Assembly (NCBI GenBank): GCA_020161855.1 | Contig: JAIUNJ010000005.1 | Span: 124,001 to 188,000 of the forward strand | Source of the DNA: Pseudomonadota bacterium | Lineage (GTDB): Bacteria; Pseudomonadota; Alphaproteobacteria; Rhizobiales; Aestuariivirgaceae | Direction of reading: 5' to 3' | Length of the DNA: 64,000 bases | Position numbers and translations under genes: made by a program | Notes under the pieces: model-generated | Told to the model about the DNA's origin: nothing | Database searches by the model: none | Seen by the model: only the letters and a program-made list of their open reading frames with translations | Part shown: positions 44,422-53,160 of the stretch, piece after piece | Numbering within the stretch: the first letter of the stretch is position 1 | Layout: every line of letters starts with the position of its first letter

Positions 44422-46863
44422 ATGGAACTTCCTGTTGACCGCGTCATCCCGGAGCTGAAGGCCGCACTGGCGGCACAGCCGGCCGCCGTTCTGGTGGCGG
44501 AGCCCGGTGCAGGCAAGACTACGCGCGTGCCGCTGGCACTCTGTGACGCTTCGTGGCTGTCGGGCCGGAAGATTGTGATGCTCGAGCCGCGGCGGCTCGC
44601 TGCCCGTGCCTCGGCACGGCGCATGGCGGAAACATTAGGAGAGAGCGTCGGCGACACCGTTGGCTACACGGTGCGGCTGGAGCGCAAGGTTTCGGCGCGG
44701 ACGCAAATCGAAGTGGTCACCGAAGGCATCCTCACCCGGCGGCTGCAGCATGACCCGGAACTTTCCGATACGGGACTGGTGATCTTTGACGAATTCCATG
44801 AGCGCAGCCTCGATGGGGATTTCGGTCTGGCCCTGACGCTTGATGTGCAGCGCAGCCTGCGTGAAGACCTGCGCATCCTGGTGATGTCGGCAACACTCGA
44901 TGCCGACAGCCTGTGCAGGCACCTCGGCAAGGCTCCGCTCGTGTCAGCCTCGGGCCGCATGTTTCCTGTGGCCGTCACGCATCTGGAGCGGCCCTCCCGC
45001 TTCACCTTGATCGACGACACGGTGAAAGCCGTCACGCGCGCGCTTCGCGAGACGAAGGGCAGCCTGCTCGTCTTCCTGCCGGGCGAAGGTGAGATCCGGC
45101 GCACGGCCGAGACGCTGGCGCAGTCGGGGCTTGCTGCCAACATCGACCTGCGCCCGCTCTATGGCGCGCTGTCCTTCGCCGAACAGGATGAGGCCATTCG
45201 CCCCTCCTCACCCGGCCGGCGCAAGATCGTGCTCGCCACCACCATCGCCGAAACATCGCTGACCATCGAAGGCATCGAAGCGGTCATCGATACGGGCCTC
45301 AAGCGTGCGCCACGCTTTGATCCCGCCTCGGGCATGACGGCTCTGGAGACGATAAAGGTCAGCCAGGCTTCGGCCGAGCAGCGCAAGGGCCGCGCCGGAC
45401 GCCTCGCGCCGGGGCATTGCTATCGTCTCTGGCCAGAAGCCGAGCAGCGGGCACTGGCCCTCCATGACGATCCCGAAATCCGCGTGGCCGATCTTGCGCC
45501 GCTCGCGCTCGAGATGGCCAATTGGGGGGTGAGCAAGCCCGATGCCCTGCCCTGGCTTGAAGCCCCTCCGGCCGCCACCTTTTCACAGGCCCAGGACCTG
45601 CTGCAAAACCTGGCGGCCATTGACGGAACACGTGCGATCACCACCCATGGCCGCGCCATGGTGCGCCTGCCGCTGCATCCCCGCCTCGCCCACATGGTGG
45701 TCAAGGCGGCAGAGCTGGGAGCAGGGCGCAGCGCAGCCGAGACAGCAGCCCTCATCTCTGAACGTGATGGCCTGCCGCGCGAGGCCAGCATCGACATCGA
45801 AGCGCGGCTCCTGCATGTGCGCGGTGCCGCGCGCGACCGCATCCGCCAGTCCGCGCGTCAGATCACCGACCTTCTGAAACTTGGCGATGATACGTCCGAG
45901 GTATCCCATGGTGTTCTCTTGGGGCTCGCCTATCCCGACCGCATCGCCCGGCGGCGCGGGCATGGCCGCTTCCGCATGGCCAATGGTGGCGGCGCACAGG
46001 TGCCGGAGCATGACGCCCTCGCCAAAGCCGAGTTCATCGCCATCGCCCTGCTCGACAATGCCCAGGCCGACGCCAGGGCCTTCCTCGCTGCCCCCCTGAT
46101 GCGGGCGGAGCTCGAAATGCACTTCGCGGAACTCATCAGCAGCCGCAAGGTTTCCGGTTGGGACACCAAACAGAATGCCGTGGTGGTCGCCGACGTGCGT
46201 AGCGTTGGAGCTCTCATACTCGAGGAGCGCCCTGAGCTTTCACCCGATGCCGAGACACTGGCGGCAGGCATGCTGGCGGGTGTTCGGGCCCTCGGGCTCA
46301 AGGCTTTGCCATGGAACGAAACTGCGGAATCGCTGCGGGCCCGCATCATGTTCCTGAAGCGGACCATGCCTGACCTGAGCTGGCCCGATCTTTCGGACGG
46401 CGCCATGCTCGCCACCCTGCCAGACTGGCTCGCGCCCTATCTGGCCGGCATGGCCCGCAAGCGCGATCTTGAGCGGCTCGACATGGCGAACATCCTGCGC
46501 AGCCTTGTTCCTCACGAACTGCTGGCCCGGCTTGATCGCCTGGCCCCCGTCCGGATGGAAGTGCCGTCGGGTGGTCACTATCGCATCGACTATGAGACGG
46601 ACGGCGATCCGGTCCTGCGCGTCAGGCTGCAGGAGATGTTTGGCCTTCACGCAGCGCCGCAGGTGGCGGACGGGCGGGCAAAGCTCCGCATCGAACTCCT
46701 GTCGCCTGCCGGGCGGCCCGTCGCCGTCACGCAATCGCTCGAAACCTTCTGGACGAATGCCTATCCGGATGTGCGCAAGGATATGCGCGGGCGATATCCC
46801 AGGCATTACTGGCCGGAGAACCCGCTCGAAGCACAGGCCGTCGCGCCGCGCAGACTACGCTAG
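44422..46863 (+). CDS. hrpB: ATP-dependent DEAH-box helicase HrpB
   Basis: 813 residues from ATG 44422, which has GGAG 6 nt upstream; an ATG at 44410 and a TTG at 44386 are in frame as alternatives. Motif I is EPGAGKTTRVPLAL (near 27-40), motif II DEFHERSLDGD (near 123), motif III SATLDA, and motif VI QRKGRAGRLAPG. The helicase core is followed by the HA2 and HrpB C-terminal domains (RGRYPRHYWPENPLEA at the end). The role in bacteria is poorly known; it is an RNA helicase-like protein linked in some species to adhesion and RNA processing. Its 3' end overlaps deoB by 9 bp. Confidence 0.93.
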   Translation: MELPVDRVIPELKAALAAQPAAVLVAEPGAGKTTRVPLALCDASWLSGRKIVMLEPRRLAARASARRMAETLGESVGDTVGYTVRLERKVSARTQIEVVTEGILTRRLQHDPELSDTGLVIFDEFHERSLDGDFGLALTLDVQRSLREDLRILVMSATLDADSLCRHLGKAPLVSASGRMFPVAVTHLERPSRFTLIDDTVKAVTRALRETKGSLLVFLPGEGEIRRTAETLAQSGLAANIDLRPLYGALSFAEQDEAIRPSSPGRRKIVLATTIAETSLTIEGIEAVIDTGLKRAPRFDPASGMTALETIKVSQASAEQRKGRAGRLAPGHCYRLWPEAEQRALALHDDPEIRVADLAPLALEMANWGVSKPDALPWLEAPPAATFSQAQDLLQNLAAIDGTRAITTHGRAMVRLPLHPRLAHMVVKAAELGAGRSAAETAALISERDGLPREASIDIEARLLHVRGAARDRIRQSARQITDLLKLGDDTSEVSHGVLLGLAYPDRIARRRGHGRFRMANGGGAQVPEHDALAKAEFIAIALLDNAQADARAFLAAPLMRAELEMHFAELISSRKVSGWDTKQNAVVVADVRSVGALILEERPELSPDAETLAAGMLAGVRALGLKALPWNETAESLRARIMFLKRTMPDLSWPDLSDGAMLATLPDWLAPYLAGMARKRDLERLDMANILRSLVPHELLARLDRLAPVRMEVPSGGHYRIDYETDGDPVLRVRLQEMFGLHAAPQVADGRAKLRIELLSPAGRPVAVTQSLETFWTNAYPDVRKDMRGRYPRHYWPENPLEAQAVAPRRLR

Positions 46864-48030
46864 GTCAAAGGCCTCGCCAGCCGACAACGGCCCCACACCG
46901 AGGTAGCGGGCGATCGACTGGCCAATGTCCGCAAAGCTGCTGCGCTTGCCGATGCTACCGCTGCAGAGACCCGGGCCGCAGCAGAGAACAGGCACCTGCT
47001 CGCGGCAATGATCAGTGCCTTTCCAGGTCGGGTCGTTGCCATGATCGGCGGTGATGATGAGGCGGTCACCGGCCTTCAGGAGGGTGAGCGCCTTGCCCAG
47101 CCAGAGATCAAAACGGCCCAGTGCCGCGGCATAGCCCGGCACATCCCGGCGATGGCCGTAGAGCGTGTCGAAGTCGACGAAGTTGACCATCAGGAATCCG
47201 CCGTCCGCAAGCGTTGGCATGGCGGCTTCGGTTGTGGCCTGCAAGGCCTCCATGCCTGCCACCTTGATCTCCCGGCCCGTACCGGAATGGGCATAGATGT
47301 CGCCGATCTTGCCGACGGTGATGACATCGCGGCCGACATCGCTCAGCATGTTGAGCAGCGTTGGCTTTGGCGGCAACACCGAATAGTCCTTGCGGTTGCC
47401 GGTACGCTCAAAGGTTTTTGCAGTCTCGCCCACGAAAGGACGTGCAATCACACGGCCGATATTCATCTCATAGGTCAGTGCGCGCGTGTCGGCACAGACA
47501 TCATAGAGCCGCTGCAGTCCGAAATGCTGTTCGTGGGCGGCAAACTGGATGACGCTGTCGGCGCTCGTATAGGCAATGGGCTTGCCGCTGCGAATGTGTT
47601 CTTCACCGAATCTCTCGATCACCTCGGTGCCCGAGGCATGGCTGAGGCAGAGCAGGCCTGGCAGTTTGCAGCGCGTCACGATGGCGTCGATCAGGTCCTG
47701 CGGAAAGGCGGGCACCGTGTTGGGGAAATAGGTCCAGTCGCGGCTGAGCGGAACACCGGCGATTTCCCAGTGGCCGGTGATCGTGTCCTTGCCGCGCGAA
47801 ACCTCCCGCGCGATGCCCCAGCGCCCTGCCACTGCACCGGGCAGGTGATTATGTCCCGAGACCAGGGCTGCCGCTTCGCCAAGACCGAGGCGCGCCAGAT
47901 TGGGAACAGCAAGCGGAGCCCGTTCGGCAATATGGGTGAAGGTGTTGGCACCTTCGTCACCGAAACTCGCCGCATCGGGTGCCCCGCCGATGCCAAAGCC
48001 GTCCATGATGAAGAGAAAGACGCGAGCCAT
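46855..48030 (-). CDS. deoB: Phosphopentomutase
   Basis: 391 residues; interconverts ribose/deoxyribose 1-phosphate and 5-phosphate. The alkaline-phosphatase superfamily metal sites are in MDGFGIGGAPDAASFGDEGANT at the N-terminus and in DFDTLYGHRRDVPGY and IITADHGNDPTWKGTDHCRE in the second half. It acts after DeoA and purine nucleoside phosphorylase, which lie immediately upstream in the same operon (5-bp gap to deoA). No deoC aldolase is in the window. The 3' end converges on hrpB with a 9-bp overlap. Confidence 0.96.
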   Translation of the reverse strand: MARVFLFIMDGFGIGGAPDAASFGDEGANTFTHIAERAPLAVPNLARLGLGEAAALVSGHNHLPGAVAGRWGIAREVSRGKDTITGHWEIAGVPLSRDWTYFPNTVPAFPQDLIDAIVTRCKLPGLLCLSHASGTEVIERFGEEHIRSGKPIAYTSADSVIQFAAHEQHFGLQRLYDVCADTRALTYEMNIGRVIARPFVGETAKTFERTGNRKDYSVLPPKPTLLNMLSDVGRDVITVGKIGDIYAHSGTGREIKVAGMEALQATTEAAMPTLADGGFLMVNFVDFDTLYGHRRDVPGYAAALGRFDLWLGKALTLLKAGDRLIITADHGNDPTWKGTDHCREQVPVLCCGPGLCSGSIGKRSSFADIGQSIARYLGVGPLSAGEAFDLA

Positions 48031-48035
48031 GGGCG

Positions 48036-49343
48036 CTACTCCCCGCCAATCCGCCGGATGACGACAGGGCCGCCTTCTGCCTTGTCTCCAATATGATAGG
48101 CGGCCCGCAGCATCCGCTCGGCAACAGCAAAGCTTGCTTCATCGCGGGCATGGATGCGGGCGAGCGGCACCTTGCCGTCAACTTTCATGCCCTTGCCCGC
48201 CAGATGCGACAGCCCGACGGCATGGTCAATCTTGTCGCTGGCGACGCGGCGGCCGCCACCCAATTCAATGACGGCAATGCCGAGAGCGCGCGTCTCAATG
48301 GCAGACACCTGCCCAGATGTCTCCGGAAACACGTCGCGGATGACGGGAGCCCGTGCCAGATGCCGGCTTGCCGTGGCGCAGAAATCCTGTGGCCCGCCGA
48401 GCCCCGTGACCATGCGGTCGAAATGTTCCACCGCCTTGCCGGACTCGAGCGTAGCCAGAAGCTTCTTCTCTGCCGCAGCCCCGTTTGCGAGGCCGCAGCT
48501 GGCCAGAAGTTCCGCGCCCAGCGCCACGGTGACATCGAGCAAGCGACTGTCACGGTTTGCACCGGTCAGGAAATCAACGGCATTCTGCACTTCGATGGCG
48601 TTGCCCGCACAGGAAGCCAGCGGTTCATCCATGTCGGTGATGAGGGCCGTGGTCTTGAGGCCGGCGCCATTGGCGACGGCAACAAGGCTTTCGGCGAGGG
48701 CCGCAGCCTCCTCCAGGCTCCCCATAAAGGCGCCGGAACCGCATTTCACGTCCAGTACCAGATGATCGAGACCCGCTGCCAGTTTCTTGGACAGGATCGA
48801 CGCCGTGATGAGCGGCACGGACTCGACCGTCGCGGTCACGTCGCGGATGGCATAGAGGCGCTTGTCGGCGGGTGCGAGATCGGCGGTCTGGCCGATGATG
48901 GCGCAGCCCGACTCGCGCGTCACCTTGCGGAAGAGATCGAGACCCGGCTGGGTCTTGTAGCCCGGGATGGCGTCAAGCTTGTCCAGCGTGCCGCCGGTGT
49001 GGCCGAGGCCGCGCCCCGAAATCATCGGCACAAAGAGTCCGCAGGCCGCGAGCATGGGCGCCAGCATGAGCGAGACATTGTCGCCGATGCCGCCGGAGGA
49101 ATGCTTGTCAACCACGGGCCCCGGCAGATCCCAGGAAAGAACCGTGCCGGAATCGCGCATGGCCAATGTCAGCCCCACCGCTTCCTCGCGCGTCATGCCC
49201 TTGAAGAAAACAGCCATGGCGAAAGCCGCCACCTGTCCTTCGGAAACACTCCCGGCGGTGAGGCCTGCAATGAACTCTTGAACTTCGCCGCGCGTCAGGC
49301 TGGCGCCGTCGCGCTTCCGCCGGATCACCTCTTGTGGAAGCAT
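48036..49343 (-). CDS. deoA: Thymidine phosphorylase
   Basis: 435 residues; phosphorolysis of thymidine and deoxyuridine. The family signature KHSSGGIGDNVSLMLAPMLAA runs from residue 80. MISGRGLGHTGGTLDKL (phosphate/pyrimidine contact) and VLDVKCGSGAFM follow. It lies between pnp (one base shared) and deoB in the operon. Products go to deoB as deoxyribose 1-phosphate. Confidence 0.96.
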   Translation of the reverse strand: MLPQEVIRRKRDGASLTRGEVQEFIAGLTAGSVSEGQVAAFAMAVFFKGMTREEAVGLTLAMRDSGTVLSWDLPGPVVDKHSSGGIGDNVSLMLAPMLAACGLFVPMISGRGLGHTGGTLDKLDAIPGYKTQPGLDLFRKVTRESGCAIIGQTADLAPADKRLYAIRDVTATVESVPLITASILSKKLAAGLDHLVLDVKCGSGAFMGSLEEAAALAESLVAVANGAGLKTTALITDMDEPLASCAGNAIEVQNAVDFLTGANRDSRLLDVTVALGAELLASCGLANGAAAEKKLLATLESGKAVEHFDRMVTGLGGPQDFCATASRHLARAPVIRDVFPETSGQVSAIETRALGIAVIELGGGRRVASDKIDHAVGLSHLAGKGMKVDGKVPLARIHARDEASFAVAERMLRAAYHIGDKAEGGPVVIRRIGGE

Positions 49344-50131
49344 CAGGCCTTCATGTCCTTGAAGAAGCGCGTCAGAAGGCGGCGCATCTTGCCAGCGGCC
49401 TTGGCGCCCTCTCGCTTGGTTTCCTCATGCGAGGGTGACGCACCCTTGATGCCCGCCGCCAGATTCGTGACAGTCGATATGGCGCAGACCTTCAGGCCGA
49501 GACGGCGCGCAATGATCGTTTCGGGCACAGTCGACATGCCAACGGCGCTGCCACCCACGATCTGCATCATGCGAATCTCGGCCGGCGTCTCGAAGGACGG
49601 GCCCGAGAACCAGCAATAGACACCCTGCTTGAGCGGTATCTTCTCCTTCTTTGCTGCCGCCAGCAGCTGCTTGCGCAGGCCCGGGTCGTAGGCGTCGGTG
49701 AGAGAGACAAAGTCGGCGTCGGAATGGGTGCCGATCAGCGGATTCATGCCGGCATAGTTGATATGGTCGGTGAGCATCATGAGCGAGCCGGGACCGATCG
49801 AGGTCTTGAGCGAGCCCGCCGCATTGGTCAGCACCAGCGTGGTGACGTCTGCATTATGCAACTGCTCGATAGCCGGGCGCATGGCGGCGGCATTGCCGCT
49901 CTCATAGGGGTGGGCGCGTCCCGCCAGCACCGCCACTTCCTTGCCGCCGAGCTTGCCCACATAGAGCTTGCCCGCATGACCGGAAATCTTCGGCAGCGGA
50001 AAGCCGGAGAGTTCCGCATAGGGAATGACGAGCGGATCGGTGACAGCCTCGGCCACGTCACCGAGCGATGAACCGAGGATGATGGCGAATTTGGGCTTAC
50101 GCCCTTCAAGACGTTGATGGAGATCAGACAT
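49343..50131 (-). CDS. Purine nucleoside phosphorylase (class I, trimeric type)
   Basis: 262 residues. KFAIILGSSLGDVAEAV is the N-terminal phosphate loop, VAVLAGRAHPYESG the catalytic His loop and VLTNAAGSLKTSIGPGSLMMLTDHINYAG the core signature. SGPSFETPAEIRMMQIVGGSAVGMSTVPE holds the purine site. It is the PunA/DeoD-II trimeric family rather than hexameric DeoD. Start codon lies 77 bp from a divergent secreted-protein gene. Its stop shares a base with the deoA start, giving an operon pnp-deoA-deoB for nucleoside breakdown. Confidence 0.93.
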   Translation of the reverse strand: MSDLHQRLEGRKPKFAIILGSSLGDVAEAVTDPLVIPYAELSGFPLPKISGHAGKLYVGKLGGKEVAVLAGRAHPYESGNAAAMRPAIEQLHNADVTTLVLTNAAGSLKTSIGPGSLMMLTDHINYAGMNPLIGTHSDADFVSLTDAYDPGLRKQLLAAAKKEKIPLKQGVYCWFSGPSFETPAEIRMMQIVGGSAVGMSTVPETIIARRLGLKVCAISTVTNLAAGIKGASPSHEETKREGAKAAGKMRRLLTRFFKDMKA

Positions 50132-50208
50132 GGCCGGAACATAGCATTGGCCAGATCAGGTGGAAACAATTGCCGGGTGAAAGATTTGCACCTAACCTGT
50201 TGAAGACA

Positions 50209-50676
50209 ATGAAACACTTTCACATCGCTTTTGCTGCACTTGCTCTGCTTGCTTCTTCCAGCACGGCCCGGGCAACCGGCGGCTTTGACTGCATTGCCGG
50301 AACGGACACCGTCACCTTCTATGCCAGTGGTGTGCTGGGGCGGGGCGTTGTCACGCCCATCATGAACTTCAAGGGTCACCTCATCCTGAAGGTGCCCGAG
50401 GTGGCGAAGACCTCACTGGAGTTCGACCTGTCGGATGCCCTGCTCTTCGCGTGGGTCGAGGACAATGAGCTCCGCCTGCATCTCTACAAGGAGCAGCCGG
50501 AAGGCCAGAGGCCGCCGAGCGTCGAATTGATCATGAAAGCAGCCTCCGCTGATGAGGACGGCATCATCTACGAAGGCAGCTATGTGCTGCGTACCCAGGC
50601 CCTGCCTGCGGAAGGAAATGCCGGGCCGGGCGATCCGATCGAGCTGAAGGGCGAGATCGCCTGCGGCTGGGAATAG
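50209..50676 (+). CDS. Small secreted protein of unknown function
   Basis: 155 residues from ATG at 50209. Residues 1-22 are a signal peptide (HFHIAFAALALLASSSTARA). The mature part begins GGFDCIAGTDTVTFYASGVLGRG and contains repeated beta-like segments. There are two cysteines, one near each end (FDC and IACGWE), likely a disulfide. I do not recognise the family. It lies alone on the plus strand between cdd (end to end, no gap) and pnp (77 bp, divergent), inside an otherwise minus-strand nucleoside cluster. Periplasmic or outer-membrane location is inferred. Confidence 0.72.
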   Translation: MKHFHIAFAALALLASSSTARATGGFDCIAGTDTVTFYASGVLGRGVVTPIMNFKGHLILKVPEVAKTSLEFDLSDALLFAWVEDNELRLHLYKEQPEGQRPPSVELIMKAASADEDGIIYEGSYVLRTQALPAEGNAGPGDPIELKGEIACGWE

Positions 50677-51069
50677 TCAGCGCAGGTTTTCCGGTCCGAA
50701 GGAGGCTGGCAGCAATTCGTCCAGCGTGAAGGTTCGGATGAGCGCGCCTGCTTCCGTACAGCAGTGAATTTTGACGTCGCCTGCGGCGAATTCCCGGATC
50801 TTCTGGCGGCAGCCCCCGCAAGGCGTGCACAGCGCATCGCCGTTTCCCAGCACAGCCACTTCGGTGATGCGCGTGCCGCCCGCCATGATCAGCGCCGATA
50901 TGGCCGAAGGTTCGGCACACCAGCCCTGCGGATAGGCTGCGTTCTCAATGTTGCAGCCTGAAAAGACGCGGCCCTTCTCATCGCGCATGGCAGCACCGAC
51001 GAAGAACTTCGAATAGGGCGCGTGGGCCCTGGCGCGAGCCAGCCTGGCTGCCTCCACAAGGTCGCGCAT
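50677..51069 (-). CDS. cdd: Cytidine deaminase (tetrameric type)
   Basis: 130 residues from ATG 51069; a longer frame to 51147 would overlap the permease gene. It deaminates cytidine and deoxycytidine to uridine forms. Zinc ligands are C51 in WCAEPSA and C84, C87 in CTPCGGCRQ; E53 is the catalytic proton shuttle. PYSKFFVGAAMRDEKGRVFSGCNIENAAYPQG is the family N-terminal signature. It lies one base after the permease gene and may belong to the ABC transporter operon, so imported cytidine is made available to the catabolic enzymes. Confidence 0.95.
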   Translation of the reverse strand: MRDLVEAARLARARAHAPYSKFFVGAAMRDEKGRVFSGCNIENAAYPQGWCAEPSAISALIMAGGTRITEVAVLGNGDALCTPCGGCRQKIREFAAGDVKIHCCTEAGALIRTFTLDELLPASFGPENLR

Positions 51070-51070
51070 C

Positions 51071-52036
51071 TCAGCGATCCTTGCTGTAGGGAATGCCGGA
51101 GGCGCGCGGCGGGATCGACTTGCCGATGAAGCCCGCCAGCAGCACAACGGTCATCACATAGGGCAGCATGTTGATGAACTGCACCGGCACCTCGAAGTCA
51201 GCGATCTTCACGCCCTGCATGCGCAGGCCTACCGCCTGCAGATAGCCGAAAAGCAGGCAGGCCCACATGGAAGGCCAGGCCCGCCAGTTGGCGAAGATGA
51301 GCGCAGCAAGCGCCATGAAGCCACGGCCCGCTGACATGTCGCGCACGAAGCTGCCCTGTAGCGCCACGGCGAGATAGGTTCCAGCGAGCCCGCACAGGAT
51401 GCCGGCGATGATCACCGCCTGATAGCGGAGGCGCGCCACGGAAATGCCTGCTGTATCGACGGCATGCGGATTCTCGCCAACGGCGCGCAGGCGGAGGCCG
51501 AAGCGCGTCTTGGCCAGGGCCCAGGCACTGAGCGCCACGAAGATGAAGGCAAGATAGACGAGAATGGAGTGGCCCGAGATCACGTTGAGATAGGGGCCGA
51601 CAACGGGAATGCCGGTCAGCGACGACATGAAGGGCAGATTGAAAACGGCGAACTGTGCCTCGGGCGGAATCTGCGGCGTGCGTCCACCTTCGCGGAACCA
51701 TTCATTGCCAAGCACCACGGCAAGGCCGGCCGCAAGCATGTTGATGGCAACGCCGGAGACGACCTGATTGCCCCGCTGGTTGATGGCGGCATAGCCATGC
51801 ACCAGGGAGAAGCTCACGGAAACAGCGATGGCCACGATCAAGGCGATCCAGGCATTGCCGAAATAGGCGGCAGCTGCGGCGGAGGCAAAGGCCGCCGCCA
51901 GCATCTTGCCCTCAAGGCCGATATCAACGATGCCGGAACGCTCGGACCACAGGCCCGCGAGACAGGCGAAGATCAGCGGCACCGCCATGCGGACCGTCGA
52001 GGAGATCGTCTCGGGACTGAAGAGGATTTCCAGCAT
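51071..52036 (-). CDS. Nucleoside-type ABC transporter permease (second permease)
   Basis: 321 residues from ATG 52036, with about nine hydrophobic helices. It is a BPD_transp_2 family permease, the type paired with BMP-family binding proteins (NupQ/YufQ-like). MAVPLIFACLAGLWSERSGIVDIGLEGKMLAAAFAS is the strong N-terminal motif, and the cytoplasmic loop RLRAVGENPHAVDTAGISVARLRYQAVIIAG contacts the ATPase. Its start overlaps the stop of the first permease gene by one base, and cdd follows after one base. Confidence 0.92.
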   Translation of the reverse strand: MLEILFSPETISSTVRMAVPLIFACLAGLWSERSGIVDIGLEGKMLAAAFASAAAAAYFGNAWIALIVAIAVSVSFSLVHGYAAINQRGNQVVSGVAINMLAAGLAVVLGNEWFREGGRTPQIPPEAQFAVFNLPFMSSLTGIPVVGPYLNVISGHSILVYLAFIFVALSAWALAKTRFGLRLRAVGENPHAVDTAGISVARLRYQAVIIAGILCGLAGTYLAVALQGSFVRDMSAGRGFMALAALIFANWRAWPSMWACLLFGYLQAVGLRMQGVKIADFEVPVQFINMLPYVMTVVLLAGFIGKSIPPRASGIPYSKDR

Positions 52037-53160
52037 CACTCCTCCGCCTTGAAGAAATAGGCTGCAAGCCACGGCCGGAAGGCCTGCTCGAGGGCCCCCA
52101 TGAAAAGGATGATGAGACCCTGGATCACCACGACCATATCGCGGTTGATGTGGCTCTTGGCGAGCGAAAGCGATGTGCCGCCCTGGTAGAGAAGCCCGAA
52201 GAGCAGTGCGGCGAGAACAATGCCTGCCGGGTGATTGCGGCCCATCAGGGCAACCGCGATGCCGACGAAGCCCGCGCCCTGCACATATTCAAGCAGCAGC
52301 CGGTGCTGTGTGCCAAGGATTTCATTGACGGCAACAAGCCCGGCGAGACCTCCCGACACTGCCATGGCGATCATGATGATGCGGTCAGGCTTGATGCCGG
52401 CATAGACAGCGGCATCGGCGTTGAGGCCTGTTGCCCGGATCTCGTAACCGATCTTGGTGCGCCAGAGGAAATACCAGATGGCCCAGGCTGCAGCGAAGGC
52501 GAGCAGCACTGTCAGATTGAGCGGCGAGGAACTGATGCGGATGCCGAAAGCGCCGAGAAAGATCTCAAAGAAGCTCGGGATATAGGCGCCGGTGAGATCT
52601 CCGTTCGCCAGGTCGAAGGAGCCGATGGCGCGGCTTTCCACCGCCATCTTGCCGACCGGCCTGAACCAGTAGTTGATCAGGTAAGCCATCAGGCTCGTGG
52701 CGATGAAGTTGAACATAATGGTGGTGATGACGATGTGGCTGCCGCGCTTGGCCTGCAGGTATCCCGGCACAAAACCCCAGGCCGCGCCAAACAGCGCCGC
52801 CGCAAGGATCGACAGCGGAATGAGAAGCGGCCAGGGCAGGAAATCGAGTCCCAGCCCCACCATGGCAGCGCCGAGACCCGCGAAATAGGCCTGTCCCTCG
52901 CCGCCGATATTGAAAAGCCCGGCATGAAAAGCCACCGCCACGCAGAGGCCGGTGAAGATGAAGTTGGTGGCGTAGTAGAACATGAAGCTCATGCCGCGCG
53001 GTGAGCCGAGCGCGCCATCCAGCATGATCCCCAGGGCTGAAAGCGGATTCTCCCCGATGAAGAGGAAGACAACCGACGTGGCCAGCAAGGCAAGGACGAG
53101 ATTGAGCGCCGGGATCAGCGCAACGTCGACCCATGGCGGCAGTTCCCCGCGGGCACCCAT
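52036..53160 (-). CDS. Nucleoside-type ABC transporter permease (first permease)
   Basis: 374 residues with about ten hydrophobic helices. It is a BPD_transp_2 permease of the NupP/YufP kind. FHAGLFNIGGEGQAYFAGLGAAMVGLGLDF matches the conserved family motif and KIGYEIRATGLNADAAVYAGI is the ATPase-contacting loop. It lies between the ATPase and the second permease, with single-base overlaps on both sides. Together they import nucleosides; the nearby deo genes and cdd support this substrate. Confidence 0.92.
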   Translation of the reverse strand: MGARGELPPWVDVALIPALNLVLALLATSVVFLFIGENPLSALGIMLDGALGSPRGMSFMFYYATNFIFTGLCVAVAFHAGLFNIGGEGQAYFAGLGAAMVGLGLDFLPWPLLIPLSILAAALFGAAWGFVPGYLQAKRGSHIVITTIMFNFIATSLMAYLINYWFRPVGKMAVESRAIGSFDLANGDLTGAYIPSFFEIFLGAFGIRISSSPLNLTVLLAFAAAWAIWYFLWRTKIGYEIRATGLNADAAVYAGIKPDRIIMIAMAVSGGLAGLVAVNEILGTQHRLLLEYVQGAGFVGIAVALMGRNHPAGIVLAALLFGLLYQGGTSLSLAKSHINRDMVVVIQGLIILFMGALEQAFRPWLAAYFFKAEE

